Shown here piece by piece: positions 57,965-64,000 of a stretch of DNA of 64,000 nucleotides. The stretch spans positions 62,001-126,000 of the forward strand of contig NZ_BCSW01000003.1 of NCBI RefSeq assembly GCF_001571065.1, in the 5' to 3' direction. The notes below the pieces were generated by a model. That model made no database searches, was not told where the DNA came from, and saw only the letters and a list, made by a program, of their open reading frames with translations. The stretch comes from Dietzia cinnamea NBRC 102147 (GTDB lineage Bacteria > Actinomycetota > Actinomycetes > Mycobacteriales > Mycobacteriaceae). Position 1 is the stretch's first letter. The number at the start of each line of letters is the position of its first letter. The position numbers were made by a program, and so were the translations under genes.

Positions 57965-58678
57965 TCAGCCGGCGGTCCGGTCCGCCGTGGTCCCGTCCAG
58001 GGCCGCCCAGGCCTGCTCGGCGGCCTTCTGCTCGGCCTCCTTCTTGGTGCGGCCGGTGCCCTCGCCGAGCGAGTCGTCGCCGACGAACACCACGGCGGCG
58101 AAGGTCTTGTCGTGATCCGGTCCCGTCGAGGTGATCTCGTACCGCGCCTTGGGCCGGCCGAGCGACGCGCACTTCTCCTGCAGACTGGTCTTCCAGTCCA
58201 ACGCCGCGCCCAGATGGGGCACGACCGTCAGGCGGTCGCCGATGATCTTCTCGATCAGGCCGCGGGCCGTCTCGAGGCCGTGGGTGAGGTAGACCGACCC
58301 GAACACCGCCTCGAGGGTGTCGGCGAGGATCGAGTGCTTGTCCCGACCGCCGGTGAGCTCCTCCCCGCGGCCGAGCCGCAGGTGCCGGCCCAGTCCGCCG
58401 TCGCCGAGCTCGCGGGCGATGTCGGCCAGGACGTAGGTGTTGACCAGGCTCGCGCGGATCTTGGCCAGGTCGCCCTCGGGGCGATCCGGGTACGCGTTGT
58501 AGAGGTACTCCGTCACGACGAGCTCCAGCACGGCGTCGCCGAGGAACTCGAGGCGCTCGTTGTGTGGCAGCCCCCCGTGCTCGTAGGCGTAGGAGCGGTG
58601 GGTCAGCGCCTGGGTCGCCAGGCCGGCGGGCAGGGCCACGCCCAGGACGGCGTCCAGCGCGGAGGGCTGGTCGGTCAC
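57965..58678 (-). CDS. rnc: Ribonuclease III
   Basis: 237-residue RNase III. The catalytic signature NERLEFLGDAVLELVVTEYL is near residue 38, HSILADTLEAVFGSVYL holds the other metal ligands, and a C-terminal double-stranded-RNA-binding domain follows (DWKTSLQEKCASLGRPKARY, GRTKKEAEQKAAEQAW). It processes rRNA and structured mRNAs. The GTG at 58678 overlaps the DUF177 stop (GTGA). Confidence 0.96.
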   Translation of the reverse strand: MTDQPSALDAVLGVALPAGLATQALTHRSYAYEHGGLPHNERLEFLGDAVLELVVTEYLYNAYPDRPEGDLAKIRASLVNTYVLADIARELGDGGLGRHLRLGRGEELTGGRDKHSILADTLEAVFGSVYLTHGLETARGLIEKIIGDRLTVVPHLGAALDWKTSLQEKCASLGRPKARYEITSTGPDHDKTFAAVVFVGDDSLGEGTGRTKKEAEQKAAEQAWAALDGTTADRTAG

Positions 58679-59274
58679 GCGCGGTCCCCGTCGGTGTCGG
58701 CCGGATCGGTCATGCCGAACTTCTCCGCCAGTCCGGCCCAACGCGGGTCGATGCGGCCGGTCTCCTCGCCGGAGACCCCGTCCGGGGCGGGCGTCTCGGG
58801 GTTCACGCACTCGTCGTGTCCGTAGTCGGTGCACGTGGGCGACATGGGGAACTCGAGCCCGAACGCGTCGACGAGGCCCGGTTCGAGATCGATCAGCTCG
58901 CCGTCGAGCAGGCGCACCTCGTCCTCCTCGGCGCCGTCGGCCGCGGCGGTCCCGGGGGTCGCGTACATCTCGGTCAACTCGACGGCGACGTCGGTGGTGA
59001 ACTCACCGAGGCAGCGCGCGCACTCGACGTCGGCCCGGCCGCTGACCGCCCCGGTGACCAGCACACCCTCGTCGACGAACGTCATCATGAGGTCCAGCTC
59101 GACCTGCGACCCGCTCGGGATCCGGATGAGCTCGACGCCGATGTCGGAGGGCAGCACGGCGGCGCGCCGCACCGGCTCCATCGCGCCGGGTGTGCGGGAC
59201 AGCACGCGGGTGTCGAGGACGAGCGAATCGGCGGCCGGGCGGCCGTGGCGGGGGGTGCGGGAGGTGGTGGACAC
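58675..59274 (-). CDS. yceD: YceD/DUF177 family protein
   Basis: 199-residue DUF177 protein. VECARCLGEFTTDVAVELTE carries the CxxC-containing hallmark, then an acidic insert, LLDGELIDLEPGLVDAFGLEFPM and a C-terminal region with two more Cys (TCTDYGHDEC). Plant and bacterial DUF177 proteins are tied to 23S rRNA accumulation. In many bacteria rpmF (L32) follows directly; here rnc follows instead, with a GTGA overlap. A TAGTCT seven bases before the GTG start indicates a leaderless mRNA heading this operon. Confidence 0.88.
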   Translation of the reverse strand: MSTTSRTPRHGRPAADSLVLDTRVLSRTPGAMEPVRRAAVLPSDIGVELIRIPSGSQVELDLMMTFVDEGVLVTGAVSGRADVECARCLGEFTTDVAVELTEMYATPGTAAADGAEEDEVRLLDGELIDLEPGLVDAFGLEFPMSPTCTDYGHDECVNPETPAPDGVSGEETGRIDPRWAGLAEKFGMTDPADTDGDRA

Positions 59275-59281
59275 GCCCAGC

Positions 59282-59287
59282 AGACTA
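59282..59287 (-). promoter_or_regulatory. Probable -10 element for leaderless DUF177-rnc-fpg mRNA
   Basis: Minus-strand TAGTCT, 7 bases, then the GTG at 59274. It sits in the 23-base gap after sepIVA. Confidence 0.6.
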
Positions 59288-59297
59288 CCCGCCTGAC

Positions 59298-60089
59298 TCA
59301 GTAGTCCCCGTACCCGTCGCCGAAGCGCTCGTCGTCACGGGTGCCCCTGCGGGCGGCCGGATCGCGCCGCGCGGTGGGCGCGACACCGTGCAGTTCCTCG
59401 CGGCCGCGGGCGACGGTGCGCAGCGTCGACCCGAGGAACTCCTCGAAGCGGGCCATCTTCTCGTCGATGTAGGCGTCGCACTCCTCGCGCCGACGCTCGC
59501 TCTCGGCGTGGGCGGCGTCGCGCACGCGGGCGGCCTCCTCGTCGGCGATCCGCACGACCTCGGACTCGAACAGCATGCGCTGCTGCTCCTGGCGGGCCTC
59601 GGTGATCGTGCGGTCGTAGAGGATGTTGGCCTGCTCGACCAGCCGGTCGGCCTCGGCGCGGGCGCGGGTGGTGGTGGACTCGGCGTCCCGGCGTGACCGG
59701 TCCAGCAGTTCGGCGGCCTCGGCACGGGCGTCGCCGACGAGCCCGTCGGCGTGCGCGGTGGCCTCGGCGACCATGCGGTCGGCGCGGGACTTGGCGTCGG
59801 CGAGCATCGCGTCGGCGGCCTCGCGGGCGTCGCGCAGGGTCCGGTCCGCCTCGGCGTCCGCGGCGGCGATGGTCTCGCGGGCGGTGGCGTCGGCCTCCGC
59901 GAGCACCCGGTCGCGCTGGTCCAGCACGTCCTGGGCGTCGTCGAGTTCACCGGGGAAGGAGTCGCGGATGTCGTCGAGCAACAGCAGGGACTCGTGCCGG
60001 GGCACCACACAGTTCGCGGTCATGGGCAGACTGCGGGCGTCCTCGATCATCGCGTTCAGCTCGTCGAGGGCCTGGAACACTCGGTACAC
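59298..60089 (-). CDS. sepIVA: SepIVA-type DivIVA-domain septation protein
   Basis: 263-residue, highly charged coiled-coil protein beginning YRVFQALDELNAMIEDAR, then VVPRHESLLLLDDIRDSFPG and LDDAQDVLDQRDRVLAEAD, which match mycobacterial SepIVA (M. tuberculosis Rv2927c), a DivIVA-like protein needed for septation and polar growth. Residues 70-230 are Ala/Glu/Arg/Asp heptads; the C-terminus is disordered and ends RFGDGYGDY. The GTG at 60089 has AAGGGA six bases upstream; an ATG at 60125 is an alternative but adds residues unlike homologues. Confidence 0.88.
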   Translation of the reverse strand: MYRVFQALDELNAMIEDARSLPMTANCVVPRHESLLLLDDIRDSFPGELDDAQDVLDQRDRVLAEADATARETIAAADAEADRTLRDAREAADAMLADAKSRADRMVAEATAHADGLVGDARAEAAELLDRSRRDAESTTTRARAEADRLVEQANILYDRTITEARQEQQRMLFESEVVRIADEEAARVRDAAHAESERRREECDAYIDEKMARFEEFLGSTLRTVARGREELHGVAPTARRDPAARRGTRDDERFGDGYGDY

Positions 60090-60197
60090 GCTCGTCCCTT
60101 CACCGGATCGTCTCATTCGTCCCATCAGTGTGCCCGCAACACACGGCGGCGGGCCGGTGCGGCGGCGGTGTGTCCGGTGGTCGGGCGATTTCGGCCG

Positions 60198-60249
60198 AGG
60201 CGTTCCCGCAGCGCGACGGTTCAGCCCAGGCGCTGCCGCAGCGCGACGG
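60198..60249. repeat. 22-bp direct repeat across the coaD stop codon
   Basis: Positions 60198-60219 and 60228-60249 match at 20 of 22 bases, 30 bases apart. The second copy is the last coding part of coaD; the first is just past its stop, consistent with a small tandem duplication. Confidence 0.6.
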
Positions 60250-60694
60250 CGACCGGCTCCGGCAGCAGATGCGAGACGTCGCCGCCGAGCCGGGTGACCT
60301 CGCGGCACAGCGACGACGACACGAACGCCAGGTCGGCCCTCGTCGGCAGGAAGACGGTGTCGACGCCCGCGATGGACCGGTTCATGTGCGCCATCGGCAG
60401 CTCGTAGTCGTAGTCGGTGGAGTCGCGCAGGCCCTTGATGACGGCCGTCGCCCCCTGGTCCCGGCAGTAGTCCACGAGCAGTCCGTAGAAGCTGTCCACC
60501 CGCACGCCGGGCATGTCCGCGCACACCTCGTCGATGAGCGCCTTGCGCTCGTCGATCGTGAAGGTGCCCTGCTTGTTGGGGTTGGCGACCACGCACACGA
60601 TCACGTCGTCGAACAGCTCCGCGGCGCGGCGGATGATGTCGAGGTGCCCGAGGGTCACCGGGTCGAAGGAGCCTGGGCACACGACGGTCATCAT
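60221..60694 (-). CDS. coaD: Phosphopantetheine adenylyltransferase
   Basis: 157-residue PPAT, the fourth step of coenzyme A synthesis. CPGSFDPVTLGHLDII gives the TxGH nucleotidyl-transfer motif, KGLRDSTDYDYELPMAHMNR the pantetheine site and FVSSSLCREVTRLGGDVSH the C-terminal motif. Two ATG codons in tandem (60694, 60691) are possible; the first overlaps the rsmD stop (ATGA) and follows TACGGT by six bases, so an internal leaderless promoter may add to operon transcription. Confidence 0.96.
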   Translation of the reverse strand: MMTVVCPGSFDPVTLGHLDIIRRAAELFDDVIVCVVANPNKQGTFTIDERKALIDEVCADMPGVRVDSFYGLLVDYCRDQGATAVIKGLRDSTDYDYELPMAHMNRSIAGVDTVFLPTRADLAFVSSSLCREVTRLGGDVSHLLPEPVAVALRQRLG

Positions 60695-61278
60695 GGGGCG
60701 ACCGTATCAACCGGCCTGGCCATCTCGATCGTGGTCTCCCCGTACGTGCGCTCGAAGATCACGTCGTAGCCGGCGGGCCAGCGCACGGCGGGGTCCCGCT
60801 TCGAGCGCTCCCACACCACCAGGGCGTCCTCCGCGAGCCAGCCCCCCTCGAGCAGAGCGCCCAGGACCGGCTCGTCGAGCACGGCCGAGCGCTCGTACGG
60901 CGGGTCGGCCAGGACCAGGTGGAACCCGCCGGGCACGGGGCAGTCGCCCTCGACGGCTGCCGGGAGGGCCGCCCGTCTGACGGTGGTGCGCAGGGAGGGG
61001 GACGACGACGAGGCCCCTGCGGTGTTCTTCTTCAGGCAGGCCACCGCCCGGGGGTTCTCCTCGACGAACCACGCGGTGTCGGCTCCCCGGGACAGGGCTT
61101 CGAGCCCGAGCGCCCCGGAGCCGGCGAACAGGTCGAGGACGGCGGCGCCGTCGAGGTCCACCCGGCTCTCGATGGCGCTGAACAGCGCCTCGCGGACCCG
61201 GTCGGTCGTGGGCCGTGTCCCGGCCGGCGGCACGATGATCGACAGCCCGCGCAGGCGGCCGGAGATGATGCGGGTCAT
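60691..61278 (-). CDS. rsmD: 16S rRNA (guanine-966-N2)-methyltransferase RsmD
   Basis: 195-residue Rossmann methyltransferase. RIISGRLRGLSIIVPP at the N-terminus, RPTTDRVREALFSAI, the SAM motif VLDLFAGSGALGLEALSRGA and the catalytic LADPPYE are diagnostic. It methylates G966 in 16S rRNA. It starts 16 bases after recG and overlaps coaD by 4 bases; recG-rsmD-coaD is conserved. Confidence 0.95.
   Translation of the reverse strand: MTRIISGRLRGLSIIVPPAGTRPTTDRVREALFSAIESRVDLDGAAVLDLFAGSGALGLEALSRGADTAWFVEENPRAVACLKKNTAGASSSSPSLRTTVRRAALPAAVEGDCPVPGGFHLVLADPPYERSAVLDEPVLGALLEGGWLAEDALVVWERSKRDPAVRWPAGYDVIFERTYGETTIEMARPVDTVAP
60701..60706 (-). promoter_or_regulatory. Possible internal -10 element for coaD
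   Basis: Minus-strand TACGGT, six bases, then ATG at 60694; it lies in the last codons of rsmD. Confidence 0.45.
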
Positions 61279-61294
61279 TGGGGTTCCCGTCGAG

Positions 61295-63565
61295 TCAGTA
61301 TCTGAACAGGTAGTCGGATTCCTCGGAGCCGGCCAGTCGGCGGACCCGCTCGGCGAGCGCGGGGTGCCGGTGCAGCCCCGGGTCCGCCTCGAGGATCTCC
61401 TCGGCGTGGCGGCGGGCGATCTCGATGACGTCGCCGTCGTCGACCACCGACAGCAGCCGTAGCGCTGACAGCGCCCCGGACTGCGCGTCCCCCAGGACGT
61501 CCCCCTCGCGCCGTTGGACGAGGTCCAGTTGGGCCAGGACGAACCCGTCGGTCGTGGCGGCGACCGCGTCGAGCCGCTCCATGGACCGACTCCCCGCGCG
61601 GGAGTTGGTCACGAGCAGACACAGACCCGGCAGCCCGCCGCGGCCGACCCGACCGCGCAGCTGGTGGAGCTGGCTCACACCGAAACGCTCGGCGTCCATC
61701 ACCACCATGACCGTGGCCTCGGGGACGTCCACACCGACCTCGATGACGGTCGTGGACACGAGCACGTCGAGGCGGCCCGCGGCGAAATCGGCCATGGTGG
61801 CGTCCTTCTCCTCCGACGGGAGCCGGCCGTGCAGGAGGCCGATTCTCAGCCCGGCCAGCGGGCCGGTGGACAGGTACTCGTGCAGATCCACGGCGGCGAC
61901 CAACGGCGGTCTGTCGCCGCCCTCGTCGTCGTCCCCCTTCGTCGCGTCGTCGGACCTGCCGTCGTCGGCGTCGATGCGGGAACACACCACGTACGCCCGG
62001 TGGCCGGCGGCCACCTCCTCGCGCACCCGCTCCCACGCCCGCGCCAACCACGCCGGCCGCTCGCGTGCGGGCACGACGGACGTCGAGATCGGACGCCGAC
62101 CCCCGGGGAGCTCGTCGAGCTCGGAGACCTCCAGGTCGCCGAACACCGTCATGGCGATCGTCCGCGGGATGGGGGTCGCGGTCATCACCAGCAGGTGCGG
62201 CACCATGCCGGCGCGGCCCTTGGACCGCAGGCGGTCACGCTGGCGCACCCCGAAGCGATGCTGCTCGTCCACCACCACCAGGCCCAGGTCGAAGAAGTCC
62301 ACCGAGTCCTGGATCAGGGCGTGGGTGCCCACGACGATCCCCGCCTCACCGGTGACGATGTCGAGCAGGGCCGCCCGCCGCTGGGCGGTCGACATCGACC
62401 CTGTGAGCAGCACGACGCGGGTGGCCTCGTCGGCGGCGCCCAGCCGACCGCGCTCGCCGAGGTCACCGAGCATCGCCGTGAGTGACCGGTGGTGCTGGAC
62501 CGCCAGGACCTCGGTGGGGGCGAGCATGACGCACTGCCGTCCGGCGTCGAGCACCTGCAGCATCGCGAGCAGCGCGACCACGGTCTTGCCCGAGCCGACC
62601 TCACCCTGCAGGAGCCGGTTCATGGGCTCGTCCCGCGCCAGGTCGGCGGAGATCTCCTCCAGCACGGCCTTCTGTCCGTCGGTGAGCTCGAACGGCATGC
62701 GGGCGCCCATCGCCGCACGGATACCGTCGTCGCGCACCGGGCTCGCCGGCGCCGGGTCCCGCGCGACGAACCGGCGCCGCGCGCCGAGCAGCAGCTGCAG
62801 GGCGAGCGCCTCGTCGAAGCGCAGCCGGTGGCCCGCGTGGTCCTTCTCCCGCGCGTTCTCGGGCAGATGGGCCTTGCGCAGCGCCTCGTCCAGCCCCATC
62901 AACCCCGCCGCCGAGCGCACGGTGTCGTCCAGGGGGTCGACCACCGGCACCAGGGCCCGCAACGCGGTCACGACCGCGCCGAGCAGATCCCAGGAGGTGA
63001 CGCCCTCCTTCGCGGCGTAGACGGGCAGCAGCGGGCGGTCGAACAGGCTCGGCCCACCCTCGGCGTCGATCTCCGCCGCGAGCCGGGCCAGCGCCGCGAG
63101 GTCACCCGATCCCTTGAGCTGCCCGCCCTGCCCGGAGACCGGCCGCAGCACCAGGAACTCGGGGTGCTTGAGGTCCGGCGCGCGACGGAAATGCGACACG
63201 GTGCCGTCGAACATGGCGAGGGTGCCCACCGGGAGCAGGTACTTGATGCTACGACCGGCGAAGAAGACCACCCGGAACTCCGTGTCGCCGTCCTCCACGG
63301 TGAGCGTGAGCATCTCCCGGGGCTGGCCCTTCTTGGTGTGGTACGTCCTCGTCCGGGCCGTGGTGACCGTGCCGATGACCGTCACGCGCTCGCCGTCGAC
63401 GAGCTGCCGCTTGTCGTAGCGTTGCCCGTGCTGGCGGTAGCGCCGCGGCAGGGTGTGCAGCAGGTCCCCGACGGTCCGGTGGCCGAACGCCGTGGTGATC
63501 CGCTCCGCCAGCCCGGGGTCGAGCACCTCGACCAGGGGCGTGTCCGTGGTGGCGAGCGTCGTCAT
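61295..63565 (-). CDS. recG: ATP-dependent DNA helicase RecG
   Basis: 756-residue branch-migration helicase. The N-terminal wedge/OB domain covers residues to about 290 (VTVIGTVTTARTRTYHTKK). Helicase motifs follow: LLQGEVGSGKTVVALLAML (I), VMLAPTEVLAVQH (Ia), VVVDEQHRFGVRQRDRL (II), LVMTATPIPRTIAMT (III), and LLHGRLPSEEKDATM, STTVIEVGVDVPEATVMVV and RGRVGRGG (IV-VI). An acidic Asp/Gly insert (DDGRSDDATKGDDDEGGD) lies between domains. The ATG at 63565 overlaps the upstream gene's stop (ATGA-type, 4 bases). Confidence 0.97.
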   Translation of the reverse strand: MTTLATTDTPLVEVLDPGLAERITTAFGHRTVGDLLHTLPRRYRQHGQRYDKRQLVDGERVTVIGTVTTARTRTYHTKKGQPREMLTLTVEDGDTEFRVVFFAGRSIKYLLPVGTLAMFDGTVSHFRRAPDLKHPEFLVLRPVSGQGGQLKGSGDLAALARLAAEIDAEGGPSLFDRPLLPVYAAKEGVTSWDLLGAVVTALRALVPVVDPLDDTVRSAAGLMGLDEALRKAHLPENAREKDHAGHRLRFDEALALQLLLGARRRFVARDPAPASPVRDDGIRAAMGARMPFELTDGQKAVLEEISADLARDEPMNRLLQGEVGSGKTVVALLAMLQVLDAGRQCVMLAPTEVLAVQHHRSLTAMLGDLGERGRLGAADEATRVVLLTGSMSTAQRRAALLDIVTGEAGIVVGTHALIQDSVDFFDLGLVVVDEQHRFGVRQRDRLRSKGRAGMVPHLLVMTATPIPRTIAMTVFGDLEVSELDELPGGRRPISTSVVPARERPAWLARAWERVREEVAAGHRAYVVCSRIDADDGRSDDATKGDDDEGGDRPPLVAAVDLHEYLSTGPLAGLRIGLLHGRLPSEEKDATMADFAAGRLDVLVSTTVIEVGVDVPEATVMVVMDAERFGVSQLHQLRGRVGRGGLPGLCLLVTNSRAGSRSMERLDAVAATTDGFVLAQLDLVQRREGDVLGDAQSGALSALRLLSVVDDGDVIEIARRHAEEILEADPGLHRHPALAERVRRLAGSEESDYLFRY

Positions 63566-64000
63566 TCGACCCCGACGTGCGCCAGCGCCCGCCCCGGGCC
63601 CGCGGCGTAGCCGACGACCTCGATGTCGGGGTGCGCGCTGCGCAGCCTGGACAGCACCGACTCGGTCGCCGCCTCGTCGTACTCGTCTCCGAACAACACC
63701 GTGACGAGCTCCCCGCCGGCGGACAGCATCCGGGCGACCAGCGCGCACACGGCCTCGACCGCGTCGGTTTCGATGAGCGCCACGTCGTGGCCGACAACGC
63801 CGAGCAGGTCGCCCGCCGCGCACCGGCCGACCAGGGTGAGGGCGTCCTGCTCGGCGCGGACGAGGTGCGCGTGCCGGGTGCCCGCCGCGGCGTCGGCCAT
63901 CGAGAACCCGTCCAGGGACAGGGTCGTGGTGGGGTCGTGCACGGCGAGCGCGGCCAGCCCCTGGACCACCGATCCCGTCGGCAGGATCAACGCGTGGCCG
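63562..64000 (-). CDS. C-terminal part of a DhaL/FakA-type (DAK phosphatase-domain) protein, 5' end outside window
   Basis: The frame is open to the window edge, giving the last 145 residues. ALILPTGSVVQGLAALAVHD at its start resembles the C-terminal domain of FakA/YloV-type proteins (the HALILPNG region), followed by ARMLSAGGELVTVLFGDEYD. The actinobacterial gene before recG encodes such a DhaL-domain protein, so the missing N-terminus should carry the ATP-binding kinase fold that phosphorylates fatty acids or dihydroxyacetone-like substrates. Coupled to recG by overlap. Confidence 0.75.
   Translation of the reverse strand, partial: GHALILPTGSVVQGLAALAVHDPTTTLSLDGFSMADAAAGTRHAHLVRAEQDALTLVGRCAAGDLLGVVGHDVALIETDAVEAVCALVARMLSAGGELVTVLFGDEYDEAATESVLSRLRSAHPDIEVVGYAAGPGRALAHVGVE

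Overview
The window is 64 kb of very GC-rich DNA (about 70 % by eye) with dense, mostly minus-strand genes, frequent GTG/TTG starts and many 1-4 base stop/start overlaps. Mycothione reductase (mycothiol redox cycle), a SepIVA-type septation protein, a YlxR protein, a DUF2469 gene next to rnhB, type I methionine aminopeptidase and a GlnR-type operator all point to a mycolic-acid actinobacterium (order Mycobacteriales). The gene order from the DHH phosphoesterase through infB, nusA, proS, mqo, mtr, ispG, dxr, rlmN, pyrH, tsf, rpsB, xerC, comM, rnhB, lepB, trmD, ffh, glnD, ftsY, smc, fpg, rnc, coaD, rsmD and recG follows, as I recall it, the M. tuberculosis Rv2837c-Rv2974c order, with small insertions. 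A Dietzia-like genus is my guess; sequence alone does not prove it.

Layout. 1-6.5 kb: the rimP-nusA-ylxR-infB-rbfA-nrnA translation/RNA operon (minus). 6.5-19 kb: a lipoprotein/DUF4439 pair, proS, yaaA, a luciferase-like oxidoreductase, siroheme synthase, malate:quinone oxidoreductase, a hydrolase-mycothione reductase operon, a Baeyer-Villiger-like monooxygenase and map. 19-24.5 kb: two unknown small membrane proteins, then dxr, site-2 protease, ispG and a GNAT gene read as one minus-strand block (MEP isoprenoid pathway). 24.6-31.2 kb: DUF2631, rlmN, a LapA-like protein, cdsA, frr, pyrH, tsf, rpsB. 31.6-38.3 kb: an M23 peptidase and xerC, dprA, comM, yraN, DUF2469, rnhB, lepB. 38.4-42.8 kb: rplS, trmD, rimM, khpA, rpsP, ffh. 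42.9-47.2 kb: the amtB-glnB-glnD nitrogen cluster. 47.3-56.3 kb: ftsY and smc, separated by a plus-strand sdhCAB operon and a small HTH-like gene. 56.3-64 kb: acylphosphatase, OsmC, fpg, rnc, DUF177, sepIVA, coaD, rsmD, recG and the 5'-truncated end of a DhaL-type gene.

This is core chromosome. I found no prophage, insertion sequence, CRISPR array, tRNA or rRNA gene, and no convincing new multi-gene system. The most informative non-coding signals are (i) a repeated TANNNT-(5 to 8 nt)-start-codon arrangement in front of at least eleven genes, which predicts leaderless mRNAs and fixes several start sites; (ii) a GlnR-type operator with 22-bp phasing upstream of amtB-glnB; (iii) a 36-nt perfect palindrome inside lepB; and (iv) a long structured rpsB leader behind a recognisable promoter. 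The only stretch over 300 bases without a gene is 31167-31582, which holds the rpsB leader and promoter and the start region of the M23 peptidase gene.
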